Assembly: GCA_016748015.1 (NCBI GenBank)
Contig: JAAOMT010000703.1
Span: 699,764-763,763, forward strand
Length of the DNA: 64,000 nt
Direction of reading: 5' to 3'
Source: Geosiphon pyriformis
Lineage: Eukaryota; Glomeromycota; Glomeromycetes; Archaeosporales; Geosiphonaceae
The translations under genes and the position numbers were made by a program. Under the pieces are notes generated by a model. The model saw only the letters and a program-made list of their open reading frames with translations. It was not told the DNA's origin and did no database searches. This document shows, piece by piece, positions 11,401 to 25,400 of this stretch (positions are counted from its first letter, which is position 1; every line of letters begins with the position of its first letter).

Positions 11401-11739
11401 TAATTTCTAAAGACAAAATCTTTGCATAAAATTGCATAAACACTAAATTAATTTTATTATGTTTATTTTTATTATTTTTAATATATTATTTTTAAATTTT
11501 CAATGATTTTATTAAAAAATTTGGTATTATATTTGAAAATAATAATATATAATTTAAAATTATATATTTTTTTACTTTAAATCTTTTTATTGTTTTTTTA
11601 TATATATTATTTTAGAATTATTATGGCTGTATCAAAATTGTTAACAAAAAAATCATTAAATTAGTGTAGAGTTTGGAAATAGCTCATCAGACTAATATAT
11701 AGTTAATAAAGACTAAATATAAAATATTAATAAAAAAAA
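11401..11739. other. AT-rich spacer, nothing recognised
   Basis: A/T runs without a convincing frame or repeat. It may be further decayed transposon sequence, but I cannot assign it. Confidence 0.5.
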
Positions 11740-12045
11740 GAGATTAATTATACATAATGAGTCTGTACTTTTTGAGATTTGTGGTTTTGTGTTTTTGTTT
11801 TTTAATAGTGTTGTTAAATTGCTTGAGATTATAAAGGCACATGGCATTAGTTTTAGTTTTTATAGGCTTTGCAGTTTTTTTTTCTGGTATTAATTGTGTA
11901 GTTTCTGTTAAGATAAATTCATAATATTGCTCTAATTGGCCTGAATAACTGGTTATGTGTAGAAAATACATAATTTGCATCTAGTTTAGATCACTTAGTT
12001 AAATGTATTGTGCTAGATGGCATTTGGATCTCACTTATAAAATAA
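11740..12045 (+). pseudogene. 5'-truncated LINE 3' fragment
   Basis: About 300 bases match the end of LINE ORF2 and its 3' untranslated tail. ATTATACATAATGAGTCTG parallels the segment at 10201-10220. The tail contains CTAATTGGCCTGAATAACTGGTT and ends TCTCACTTATAAAATAATTAAAA, like other copies. The fragment length fits abortive target-primed reverse transcription. Confidence 0.75.
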
Positions 12046-12149
12046 TTAAAAAAAATTTATTAATTGTAATTTCTAAATTTAAAATAAAATTTTAATAATT
12101 ATTAAATTATATTATTAATGTTTTTTAGAATATATATGTTTTTTTTATT

Positions 12150-14400
12150 AAGATTTAACAAATATAATCCAACCACTATTTAATACAATACAATTATTTA
12201 AAGTTTTAAATTAAATATAATTTACATACTTTCTATATGTAATTAGTTATTTAAGCCAATTTAGACTATATTATATTAATATTTTAAAAGAAAACTATTT
12301 AAAAAAGACATTTTTTGAACAATTTTAAACAATATAACACTGTTACTAACTAATTCAACTAGTTATTCAGCCGTTTTAAAAACATTAATTTTAATAGTAA
12401 CAGATTTATGTTCTTAAAAAAACCTCAAATTAAAAAAAATATTATCATTAACAGAAAATAAACTTATATAAAAGCTGAATATATCAATATTCTTATAGTT
12501 ATACTTAGTTTTTAAAGCAACTACTTTCTATTCTAGCTTATCAATAGTTTTGCTAAAGATATTCATTTATATTAAACCTTTATTGACTTTAAAATTAAGA
12601 GCACTACTTAAAACCAAATTTTTATTAACAAATTATTTAAACACTTTAACCATAGAACCAATTAGCTTAACAATAAAATTAACCAGATTTAAAAGCTTGA
12701 CCAATTCAAATTCTAGAGAAATCAACTGAAAAGAAATCACAAAATTATCAAGTATTATATTAGCATAAAAAACTAAAACAACAAAAGAATAAGAAGCCAA
12801 AGAAAACACAAAAGTAATAGTTTTAACATAAAACTTGTTGTTAATAACATGAAAAACAAAAGTTTTAAGAACCTTAGAAAGAAGAAATAAAGACATCTTA
12901 CAATTCAAAGCAAGATGATTTAAATTCTAACATTAAAAGTAGTACTAATTTTCAAAAGTTTTCTACCAGCTATAGTATTTCCTCAGCATATTAGTTTTGA
13001 CAACTACAACATCCAAATTAATTTAAGATTCAAACATAATTAGAACAAATTAGAAATGATGACCAAAATCAAAAAACTAAAGAATAAAACATATCTAACC
13101 ACTAACTTGAGAAATTATATTATTGATTTTAAAGACAGTATAGCCAAAAGAAAAATTAACCAACTTGGTTTTAAACTTATTATGAGACAAAATAGTTTTA
13201 TTTTAATTTACCAAAAAAAAATCTTAATATTATTTTTACTTACTAAAATTAACCAATAATTTAAAGCAAAAACAACAGAGTTCAGTTTTTTAAAATGAAT
13301 AGTTACATATTATTAAATACTAATAAGCTTTAATACAATATAAGCAACTTTACCAAACACATTGAAAGTTGTTTTAATATTAGCAACTAATATACTCAAA
13401 GACATATTATGCAATATAACAACAGCAAAAAAAGAACCAAACTCAGAAACCACTAAAAACTTGGCAATTTTAAGAGTAATTAAACAAACAAAACTTATAA
13501 GCTCAATCAAAAAAACAGATTTCAAGAATTTTTGAAAAGCAAACTCCATACAAAAGAGCTTCACATTGTTTTTTGATACTAATTTTGCATTCAAAAAACC
13601 ATGTACAAATTGAAAAAAAGTCTTAACATGAGTTAATTTAATCTTGAAAGTAGTATCAAACACCAAAGTAAAGATTACTCATCTAATAAATATTTAATAA
13701 TTAACAATAGTTTTCCAAGGACTACTAATAACAACACTAGAAACCAGCAAAGAAAATAAAGCAGTTTTTATTTAGTCAGTCTAGTTTTCAAGAACAAATG
13801 ATTTTACAGAAAATAGTTGCTTTACTTCTAAAACTGGCAATAATTTGTTAAAAAATATCATATTTAGCAATATAACTAGTAGTCAATATTGGCCCATTTT
13901 GGATAATATACTAGATAATACAACAAAAATCTTATATAAGATTTTATTAAAAACCACAAAAAAGTTTGGTATAACAATAGCAAAGATGAGTGACTGGATT
14001 CATTTTTTTGAATTTTTGGTCTTTTTAACCATATTTTTTGAAAAAATAATACTAATAGTATTAGGTATAGAAATTATAAAAAGAAAACCTGCTTGTTAAT
14101 TAGTCTGTTATTAAAAACTTTTGGGCTCTTAAATAAGGTGAAAACAACATTAAAACTAATATAAGTGTGTTTCTTTAAGAAAACTTTAACCAGTAAAAAA
14201 CCATCTAAAGATAAAAAAAATGCTTTAGTAGCTACTAAAGACAGCTTTTTACAATTATTAAGTAAAAAAAAAGCTTTTAAAATATTCTGTCTAGCTGTTT
14301 TTACAACAAAAAAAGCTTTTTTGATTAAAATTTTATTAAATATCTCAAAAAAAATATTAGAACAGCTTTTTTATTTTTTGCTTTAGTTATGATTATAAAA
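12150..14400 (-). pseudogene. LINE relic with ORF1-like frames and a 3' tail, minus strand
   Basis: Reverse complement of 12150-12290 is a LINE 3' tail. Further upstream in the same orientation are frames 12908-12633 (ends ...VKLIGSMVKVF) and 13666-13313 (begins VFDTTFKIKLTHVKTF). I believe these derive from the ORF1 of a second LINE family, because the residue pattern resembles fungal LINE ORF1 proteins I know. That is recall, not a search. The region to ~14400 has AT-decayed frames of similar character. No RT or endonuclease text is found between ORF1 and the tail, so this may be an internally deleted LINE or two separate insertions. Confidence 0.45.
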
Positions 14401-15734
14401 CTAAGAAGACAAAAAGTTTTAAAATTTTGTTAAATTTTAAAATATATATTATTATTTTAATATTTAATTATTGTTTAACTTCTTTTGTATAAGTTTTTAT
14501 GTTTGTAAAATTGTTTTTAATATAATTTAAGATTAATTGTTTTTTAAATAATATTTAATTAAAACTATTGGTTTTAAATCTTATAAAATTTAATTTAATA
14601 ATAATAATAATAATAATAATAATTGTATTCTAATTTCGAGTATTTATATTATTATTATTGATTTGTTATAATATAATATTTTTTATTTAGTTTTAACTTA
14701 TATAATTTATTGTTAAGTATTTTATAAATGTAAAATAATTTATTTGTAATTAAACTTTTTACTTTATTGTTTTTCAACTTTAATTTAATATAATAATACT
14801 TTATTTTTAAATTTATAATTAATTATATTACTTAATAATTAATTATTGTGTTTTATCTTTTATGTTTATAATTATTTAATATTTTAAGCTGTTTTGTTTC
14901 TTTTGTTTTCTAAAGTTTTTATTATTTTATATGTTTTTTTAAGTATAGTTTTATAAAATACTGTTTTAATAATCATTTTATTTGAATAAATTAAAATGAT
15001 AAATTTAATTAGAAATATAACTTTTTTTTATAAATTAATTTAAATAGTATAAATTAAATAATATTTTGTTTTAATATTTTATATACTAATAGTACTACTA
15101 ATATAAATCTTATTTTTTTTATGTTTATTATTAATTTTAATTAATACTTTATATAATTTATAATTAAACTATTTAATTAATTAATTTATTTATGAATAAT
15201 ATAGTAATAATAATAGTTACTTAATTCTAAATATTTAGTTAAGCTTATTTAGTATGCTGTTTACAAAATATGTGTTTTGATTTAATAATAATTTTTGTAA
15301 ATATTTATGTTAAAAAACTAGATTTTTATATATAAAGTAAACTATTAATATAATAATGACTGTTTTAATAGCTTTATTAAAATGTTTTAAGAAATTTTAA
15401 TTGATAAAAAATTTTTAAATTTGTTTTTTTGAATTAATTATAAGCTTTTTTAAATTTAAATAATTTGTAAATAGTGTTTTTATTAAACTTTATTTATCAA
15501 CTTTTATAATTAAAAAAACTTTTTAAAATATTTAACTTTTTATTTATTATAAAAGATATAAAAATTTTTATTTTTATATTTATTTTGTATTTTTTAAGAT
15601 TTTTTTAAATTAATATTTAAACTGTTAATTAAATTTATTATTATATTGATAAATTTATTATAATATTTAATGTGTTTTAAGTGTAAAAATATGTAAATTT
15701 AAAAAATATTATTATTGAAACTTGTAAAAAAATT
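14401..15734. other. AT-rich intergenic DNA, nothing recognised
   Basis: More than 1.3 kb of A/T runs, with a short (AAT)n stretch near 14596-14620. No ORF over 60 codons of plausible composition, no tRNA-like structure and no recognisable repeat edge. Confidence 0.65.
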
Positions 15735-15900
15735 TTTGTAGTCTGCGTACGCTTAGTACATTTTTCTCTGGTGTGGATTGTAGTATTTCAGTTAAGATAG
15801 AAGTGTAGTGTTGCCTTGATTGGCCCGAGTGGCTGGTCGCATGTAGAAAGAGTCACTTAGTTGGTATATGTTACTAGGCCTCACTCGTTAAATAATAATA
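15735..15900 (+). repeat. Short LINE 3'-end fragment
   Basis: About 160 bases matching the LINE 3' end: TTGCCTTGATTGGCCCGAGTGGCTGGTCGCATGTAG in two adjoining parts, ending CCTCACTCGTTAAATAATAAT. It keeps more G+C than the other tails (GCGTACGC, CCCGAG, CTCACTCG), so it is the youngest or least decayed tail in the window. It lies about 510 bases upstream of the midasin start codon. Confidence 0.8.
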
Positions 15901-16410
15901 ATTATAATAAATTTAAAATTTTATGCATAATTGTTTTTTATTTAATTTAAGACTTTATAATTTTGATAAAAATATTATTGAATATTTTGAAAAAATATAT
16001 ATAATAAATACAAAAGCACATAAGTCATGTTTACTATAAAACATGTACATGGTTCAAACAATAAAAAAATACAGACATGTGTTTATGTAAAAAAGTTCAA
16101 TATACAGAATTTTTTGACAAAAAATATTAAACTTATTAAATCTAGCATTAAATTTCAATTTTGAAATTTGAATAACATGAATAGTGTAAATTTTATTAAA
16201 AACAAGCTTTTTAAATCATAAAATAATTAATCCTGGTAATAATAATTTAAGAATGTTATATTACCTTATTTGCTGCAAAGATCTAAGTCACACTCTTCGT
16301 AATTGATAGCATATCCGATTAAATTTATAAATTTTTTTTATAATATGCGGTTTCTCACCTTAGATTGTGAAAAAATTTAACTTCAAGAAAATAATCTCCA
16401 TTAGAAAAGT
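15901..16410 (+). promoter_or_regulatory. Upstream region of midasin gene
   Basis: About 510 bases between a LINE tail and the midasin ATG. It is AT-rich with several TATA-like runs and becomes more mixed from about 16255 (CTTATTTGCTGCAAAGATC, CACACTCTTCG). No transcription start can be fixed from sequence. The start context is TTAGAAAAGTATGAGC, with a purine at -3. Confidence 0.35.
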
Positions 16411-19400
16411 ATGAGCGAATATCCCGCTAGAATACCAACAATGACTACACAGGATATCAATCTCAAACAAAAAGAGCTATCCAATTTGATTGAAACTCCC
16501 TCAGAATTATTGATGAGCTGCTTTGAACAGACACCTTTTGATCCTCTCTCGATGAATATTTACACAGCTACTGAAAAGTTATTAACGATCATAAATGATA
16601 TCCGCGAAGAAAATCCAAGACAATTTCCCTTTGCATTAAAGGGCCATTTTGATAACTTGGAAAAATATATCGCTTCTTCAGGCGATATTTCAGCGCAAAA
16701 ATCATCTATAAGCTTTTTATTACCTTGTATTTCCGATTTACTTTTGCATCCAAAATTTACCCTTCCGATTGCTCAGTTGTATCGGCCATTGCTGATTGAC
16801 TTGGTAGCTCGATGGCTACTGCCCGACAGTCAAGATAAAATAGATGAAGTATTGGATACTGATATCTGTGCAAAATCACGGGTTGAATTGGTTGCTAGTG
16901 CTTTCAGTCGTTTGCTACCTATAGCGCCTCAGTTGCTAAGGTAAATTCGAATCTCAGAACCTCTCAAAGATCTTTAAATCAATAATCGTTCATCCACCGT
17001 AATTAATGTTGTTCTCAAACTAGTCTTTCAATCACTTTTTTCAATAATTCACCCTCACTTCTGGATAAGCTTAACTCTTCAGAAATAAAAAATACCTCAG
17101 ATCTGATACATGAGGTCAGTGTAAAAATCATCCCTCAGAGGGCGGCAATAAGTGTGAATTAGGTGAAAATTTTAGAATTTTCTTGCTACTATATTTCTGA
17201 TTGCTAAATTATTAGGATCCAAAATCAAACAATCATCTTCGGCGACTTCTTCTAACTGTTTATCGCCTTCTAATATTTTCCCAAGTTAAATTTTCCCGAC
17301 TTTGGGATTGGTCTCAATTGTTTCCATTGATGATTCACGCAGATGTCTCTGTTCGTTTTCTCACCATCTTATGCTTAAGTGAAGTGCTTAATTTAAGTGA
17401 TCGCCAACGGAATTTAGAAATAGATAAATGGATTGGCTCAAAAAATGAAAAAATATTTATTGAGTGGGAAGATGGAAAAATAGTAGATCTTCGCATGTTA
17501 ACGTAAGCTTTAGGAATTTTGGATACTTCTTAAAATCTATTTTTAATCAGCAAAGGAGTTTAATTAACCTTGGGTTACAAACAGGTTGTTGGAGCAAGAA
17601 ACACTCGCCAAACAACAAATTGAACTTTTTTCTAACGATTTCATGACTTCAAATAGTCAAACTACTTCCCTCTTAACATCAAGCCATTTGTCATCCATGA
17701 CTGTTAATATATGTGGCGTTTTGCTTCCGAGATTCCATCGTGTCCTCGCAAATAATACTTTAAGAAGAGCGGAGCCACTTATATCCACGAAAACCACTCA
17801 ACATAACCTTCACTCAATTGCTCTTGCACTTTCGATGGCTACACCTGTTTTGTTGGAAGGTGTTGCCGGATCAGGAAAAACCTCTTTAGTGGAAGAGATC
17901 GCGAATGAATCCGGTTGCCTCGAAGGTTCGTTTTTCTTTTTAAAGCCACAATGATAAGCTATATTACAAGCAGTAAGCAATATAAAATCATCTATTCAAT
18001 AACCTTTCCACTCGAAAATTTAATCATTCAATTTATAGGTCTCATCGATATACATCTAAGTGATCATACGGATTTTAAAGTCTTGCTCGGTACCTATATA
18101 TCAACCTCTTCACCTGCTTCTTTCCGCTGGCAGCCTGGTATCATTACAACTGCTGTTCGTGATGGTCGATGGGTTCTAATTGAAGATATTGATCTTGCTT
18201 CCTCCGAGGCTTTGTCAATTTTGCTTCCATTACTCGAGACACGACAACTTTTTATTCCAGGGAGGGGTGAGAGAATTCATGCCAAAGAAGGCTTCCAATT
18301 ATTTGCTACAAGAAGCTTTATACCAGAAAGAGGAAGAATGGATAAATTTTCAAAGGCAAATAATAACAGCAGTGATAGTCTTTGGACTAAGATCAAAGTT
18401 AATCCCTTGAGCGATGAAGAGTTAGCCCATGTCATACAAAATCGATTTCCAGCTTTAAATGAGTTGACACCGAGCATTATGCATGTGTATAAAACAATTC
18501 TTTCCATTTATAAAAATCCCGAACTGGCTGGACTCTCTTCATTCGTGAAAATAAGACATACCTCAGCCCGAGACTTGATGAAATGGTGCCACAGAATCAA
18601 TTTCCTTGTGGGGTCCAAACCACAACTGACTGCATCAATCGGACTAGCTCAGAATATCCGTGAAGATCTTTTTAGCGAAGCGGCAGATTGCTTCTGTGGA
18701 ATGATCCCTGACTATGAGAGTTGGATAAGTGTGTTGGAACATGTTGGGGAAGCATTAGGGATTTCTAAAGAACGAGTTCGATTTTACATAGACACTTACA
18801 TCCCGAAGTTGGACATTGAGGACAATATTGTAAAAATTGGCCGATCAAATTTAATGCCTCTTGGCCTTGTTAAAAAACTTGAATTCAAACGGAGGATGAC
18901 ACAACATCCCTTTGCCAACACATCCCACGCATTGAGGTTGCTAGAGAAACTCGCTGTTTGCGTTCATTTGGCTGAGCCTGTATTGTTGGTCGGTGAGACT
19001 GGAACAGGGAAAACTACTGTAGTACAACGTTTGGCCGAGCTTTTGAGGCAGAACTTGGTTGTGCTAAATTTATCACAACAAAGTGATAGCAGTGATCTTC
19101 TTGGAGGATTCAAACCTATTGATATCAAAGTTCTTGCAACACCATTGAAAGATGAGTTCGATACGCTGTTTGAACGGACTTTTTCTGTCAAAAGAAACCC
19201 AAAGTTTTTGGATTTAGTAAGAAAAACCTTTGTTTCAAAAAAGTATGACAAATTTGCTTCTTTATTACAAAAATCGGTGAAAATGGCAGAGGAGCGCTTT
19301 AATAATGAATTCAAGATGGGAGACGAAAAAGATAATAGTGTAGCTCCGAAACATTCTAATAAGCCAGCCAGCCCCGAGTTGCGCAACAGATGGAAAAATT

Positions 19401-22400
19401 TTGCTAAATCAATCGACGAATTTCAAAAGCAGCATTATCATTTGCAAAATAAATTCATGTTTAGTTTTGTTGAAGGAAGTTTGGTTAATGCAGTGAAAAA
19501 AGGTCATTGGATCTTATTAGATGAACTTAATCTTGCACCGACAGAAACGTTGGAATGTTTGAGTGGATTGCTTCAAAATTCTCGTGGGTCTCTTCTATTG
19601 ACTGAAAAAGGAGATATCGAAGCTGTAACGAGGCACCCCAATTTTCGTATATTCGCTTGCATGAATCCTGCAACTGACGTGGGTAAGCGAGAACTACCTC
19701 CAGGTTTACGCAGCCGTTTTACCGAGTTTTACGTCCACTCTCCTGATTCTAGACGACAAGATTTAGTTGAGATCGTAAAGCAATACTTAAGTGGTTGTTT
19801 GGGTGGAGAGGAACATGTCCTGATGGATGTCGTTGAATTTTATTTGGCAGCAAAAGAATTGCTGAGGCAACATAAATTAGTTGACAGTACTAATCAACGC
19901 CCCCATCTGAGCATGCGCAATCTTTCCCGTGCTCTAACCTATGCATCACAAATTGCTTCCACATACGGTCTTCGACGCTCTTTGTATGAAGGCTTCTGCA
20001 TGACCTTTTTAACTCAGTTAAATAAAGAGAGCGAAGAAATCATGCACAGGTTAATCGAAACACATCTTTTGAATGGAGTTGAGAATCCTCATGAGTTTGT
20101 AAATCGAATTCCCTCTCAACCATCACAAAGAAAAAGCATTCAGATCGGAACTTTTTGGCTCGATTTAGGGGTACACCCAATCGAAGAAATGAATCATTAT
20201 ATATTAACACCTTCTGTAGAAGAAAATTTAAACCGACTCTCAAGGATAGTCACTGCCAAGAGATTTCCTGCATTAATTCAAGGACCCACTTCTGCTGGAA
20301 AAACTAGTATCATTGAGTATTTAGCCAAGAGAACTGGTCATCGATTTGTCAGGATAAACAATCATGAACATACAGATTTACAAGAATATCTTGGAACATA
20401 TGTGTCCAATCCTGAAGGGAAGTTAGAATTTCAAGAAGGTGTACTCATTGAAGCTCTAAAAAATGGATACTGGATTGTTCTCGACGAATTGAACTTGGCA
20501 CCTTCTGACGTGTTGGAGGCTTTGAATAGACTTCTCGATGACAATAGGGAACTCCTAATACCTGAGACTCAAGAAGTCGTCAAGCCTCATGAAAATTTTA
20601 GATTATTTGCCACCCAAAACCCTCCTGGATTGTATGGTGGAAGAAAGGTTCTTTCACGTGCATTTCGTAATCGTTTTCTGGAGCTTTATTTCCATGACAT
20701 ACCCGAAGAAGAATTAGAAACTATTCTCTCTCTACGATGCAATATTGCTCCTTCTTATGGTAAACGCCTTGTTCAAGTGTATAGACAGTTAATGCAGCAA
20801 CGACAAATTACGCGTATTTTTGAGCAAAAGCATGGTTACATTACTCTGAGGGATTTATTTCGCTGGGCAGGCAGAGGGGCTATCGGCTATCAAGAATTAG
20901 CAGAACATGGTTATATGATATTGGCAGAGAGAATTCGCAAGCCAGAAGAAAAAATCGTCGTTAAAAATGTTTTGGAAACCGTGATGAAGGTCAAAATCGT
21001 GGAGGAACAAATGTATAATGATCATTTTCATGAGGATTATACACATTACATTAAGATGAACCCTCCTCAAGGGCTAATTGTGTGGACTAAAGCAATGAAA
21101 CGATTGTTCACGCTTGTAGGACAGTGTTTAAGGTTTAATGAGCCTGTTTTGTTAATTGGAGAAACTGGTTGTGGTAAAACGACAGTGTGTCAAATCTTGG
21201 CACAAATTAGGCATAAAAATTTACATATTCTGAATTGTCATCAAAATACCGAGACTGCAGATTTGCTTGGAGGGCAACGCCCTGTGAGGAATAGAACCAA
21301 TTCAAATGCTGAACTTAAAAAAGCTTTAAGGGATTTTCTTGAAAATCATCCTATCGCCCCAACAAAGTTAGATAAGAAGTTAGAATTGGAGCAATTGATC
21401 ATCATTTTTGAGCGTTGCATTCACGTTCCTGTTGATAAACAATTATTTGAGAATAAAAGTGCCCAAGATTTTACTTTATTGATTGAAAGAGTAGCTTCCT
21501 TAAAGGAGAAATGTCTTCAGGCAAGAACTTTATTCGAATGGCGTGATGGTGCTTTAATTGAAGCAATGAAAAAGGGGGATTACTTTCTTTTGGATGAAAT
21601 TTCTTTAGCTGATGATTCTGTTATTGAGCGTTTAAATAGTATTCTAGAGCCACATAGGACGCTTGTTCTACCGGAAAAGGGTGCCCGAAAACTTGAAGAA
21701 TTAGTAGCTGCTGATGGTTTTCAATTTTTGGCGACTATGAATCCTGGAGGTGATTATGGCAAGAAAGAATTGTCCCCTGCCTTGAGAAATCGATTCACAG
21801 AAATATGGGTTCCGCCTATAACTGATCAAGATGATCTGCTGCAGATCATAGATAGCCAGTGGAAACATCTCAGCTTAATTGGATATGGAAAATGTATTTT
21901 GAGCTTTACCGAATGGTTTGTTCATTTAATTGGACATTCACGAGCAACAGTGAGTCTAAGAGATATCTTGGCATGGGTGGAATTCATGAATTCAACATTT
22001 GATAGATTGACAGGATCAGTTTCTTTTATACAAGGGGCATGTTTGGTTTTATTGGATGGGCTTGGATCAAATGACTCACTTGGTTCAAATTCAGCTGAAA
22101 AGACGCTGAAAGAATTAAGGAACAAATGTCTGGAAAAACTGGATAATATCTTAAATAATTATCAACTAAATAATGATCATCTATTAGATGAAAAAAATGG
22201 CCAATTGCATTCCACACAAGCAATTTTTGGCATTCATCCTTTTTATGTAAAGCGAGGTATTCTAAATGATCAGCCGATTCAATATAATTTCCAAGCACCG
22301 ACTACTTGCGAAAATGCTAAGCGCGTACTTCGTGCGATGCAATTGAAAAAGCCCATTTTACTTGAAGGCAGCCCTGGGGTTGGAAAAACAAGTTTAATAT

Positions 22401-25400
22401 CGGCTTTGGCTACCGCTGCTGGCCATAAACTTGTTCGGATTAATCTTTCGGAGCAAACCGACTTAATGGACTTATTTGGATCAGATCTTCCAGTTGAAGG
22501 TGGCTCTGGTGGTGAGTTTGAATGGCGAGATGCACCATTCTTACAGGCCATGCAGGCGGGCGATTGGGTATTATTAGATGAATTAAATCTTGCTTCTCAG
22601 CCTGTATTGGAAGGTCTCAACTCTTGTTTAGATCATAGAGCATCCGTCTATATACCAGAGTTAGATAGACAATTTTTCTGTGCAAATAATTTTCGAGTAT
22701 TTGCAGCACAGAACCCTTTGCAGCAAGGAGGTGGTCGAAAAGGACTACCAAAATCTTTTATTAATCGATTCACCCAGGTCTATATCGAACGGCTCACGAA
22801 ACAAGATCTGCTATACATTTGTCAATTTCAATATTCAGAAATCGATCCCAAAGTTCTCTCGCGGATGATTGAGTTTAATGATCGCGTCTACGAAGAAACG
22901 ATGATTCGGCGTGTATTTGGTAGGAAAGGTAGCCCATGGGAATTTAATCTCCGCGATATTTTTCGATGGCTCGACCTCATGAAAAAAGATCATCGGCTAG
23001 ATTTCAGTCCTAAACCAACATATTATTTGGATATCATTTACTTGCAAAGAATGAGAACCGAAGAAGATAGAGAGCATTTGATATCTTTGTTTAGTGAGAT
23101 TTTCGAAGAAAAGTATGATCCAATTAGGTTTCCATGGTATCATATCGATCCCAACTATCTTCAGATTGGACATTCTCTTCTTCAAAGACAAATTTCTCGC
23201 CCGATCAGGGATGATGAAAACCAGTTACATTTATTGCAAACTGATCTCAGACCCTTGGAGGCAATCATGAAATGTGTAGAAATGAACTGGATGGTGATTT
23301 TGAATGGATCTGAAGCCACTGGTAAAACAACCATGATTAGACTTTTAGCCCAATTGACCAACAACAAACTCGAGGAATATACTATGAATAGCAGTGTTGA
23401 TACTGTTGAACTGTTGGGAGGGTTTGAACAGGTTGATTTGACAAGGCATAGAGAGGTTTTAATGAACTCTCTGAATCACCTTGTTATCAATGCCACAAGA
23501 AACGTGCTTTTACATTCGATCCCCCATCCATCCCTCCTCACTATTTTCCAAGAATCGACTCTTTTAGCCATGGTTCAAAATCTAAATGAACTTATGTTTA
23601 CCATAAAGAATCAATCCAAGTTTTCCACAAGTGCTATACAAAACATTGATTACGGATTAATCCATCGTCTCTTTGATCTTATTGGTGAAATAATGAGCAA
23701 ATGCAAAATTTCTGAAGAAGGCTTTTCAGAGTCGATAAAATTTGCATGGCAAAAACTGATTTCGCTTCAAAAACTGGAAAACGAATCCGTAACTGGTCGT
23801 TTCGAATGGATTGATGGGGTGCTAATTAACGCTTTGCAACGCGGTGATTGGCTATTAATTGATAACGCAAATCTATGTAATCCATCTGTTCTTGACCGCC
23901 TTAATCCTTTGATGGAACCAAGCGGATATCTGATGGTCAATGAGGGGGGATTAATTGAGGGCCAACCAAGAATCATTCATCCTCATCCAAATTTTCGTCT
24001 CTTCATGACAGTTGATCCTATCAATGGGGAATTATCGCGTGCCATGAGAAATCGTGGCGTAGAGATAACTGTTTTAAAAGCAGAATGGTCAGAAAATAAG
24101 CAAGATTTATTAAGGCTGGCTAATGGATTGGGTTTTCGTGGAAATCAAATTCCTTCCATTCTTGCCAATTTTCACACCAATATCGATCATCTCTCTGGCT
24201 TAAAATCTCTTACTAAGAAATCTAGTCCGAGAGATTATTTGATGGTTATTCGATTCATTCTTGAAAGGCTGCAAAGGGGTGAACGTTTCCTACCTACCTT
24301 CTTTGGATCCATACAACAAATTTACAACATTTCATTTCTTGAAAATCCCAATATCTTTGAAAAATATGAAAAGGAGCTTGCATTTCTTTCAAATGCCAAT
24401 CCACAATTAAAATTGCTCAACTCGCTCTCTCCCACCAATTTTCCGCTTTTTATTGGAGGAACTTTATTGCAGAATCAATCATCACTAGCAACTATCACTC
24501 TTCACGGTGCATATTTATTGCATCTTTTGCAAACACGTTTATTAAACTCATCTGTGGCAGACTCGTTTCAATCCTTGCGTGTCGTATGTAACTATCTTTT
24601 GGAGAGCATATCTTTAAACGATCTTGAACTTTGCACACACTGGTTGGATAATGTGCTTTCTTATCAATCAAGTCTAGAAGTAAAAATCATGGGAGAGTAT
24701 GATGTTTTTGCACATTTTAATTTATTGTTGAAGAATTTATCTCAAAGCAGGATTGCCACGAAAATAGTTGACTATAAACATCAAATATCATTATCAACCA
24801 AACTCGACCCGAACTTTTTAGTTTTTCAGGTGAGTTAAGAGTTTGCTGACAAATAACAAAATTTCAGATTCTGCATTTTCCATTTCAGCTAATTCAAGAA
24901 AACTAAAATTTTGTTTGTTCGTATTTCTCACCCTGAACTTGTACAATCATTACAGCCGCTTGATATCACCAATAATTCCAAACTAGTAAAAATCTTAGGT
25001 GATGGGAAAGCTCTTTCTACTCGTCTTCTTTGGAATAAATACATGATTGCACTGAAAGAACTCGAAATATTTCGGCGTATTGTACCCAATGAATATATCG
25101 AAAACCTCACATATCAACTATCTTCTCGCCTCAAAACCTCTAAGTTGTCTTTAGTACACCGATCTTTTATGTATCACCAAACTCACTATGATGAAGCTTA
25201 TCTAAATCATCCTGTTATCGAAGCGATATATCCATTTTTCGAGCACTCTAGAAAATTACTCTATTCTTTCTTAAACGAAGAGATTGATCATAAATTTGAG
25301 GTTAGAAAATTGCTCTTTCACATTTTATTGTGTAATTAAGAGTAACCTAAATCTTTATTTCGTAACTCAGGTATTCTCGACTGTTCATGATTTTTTGGAT

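Noticed and set aside
17915-18038. N-terminal extension of the 2307-codon frame as real midasin protein
   Set aside because: This stretch is intronic: the AAA1 P-loop lies in the previous exon (17585-17925) and joining at 18039 gives ...GCLEG-LIDIHLSDHTD, the expected continuation.
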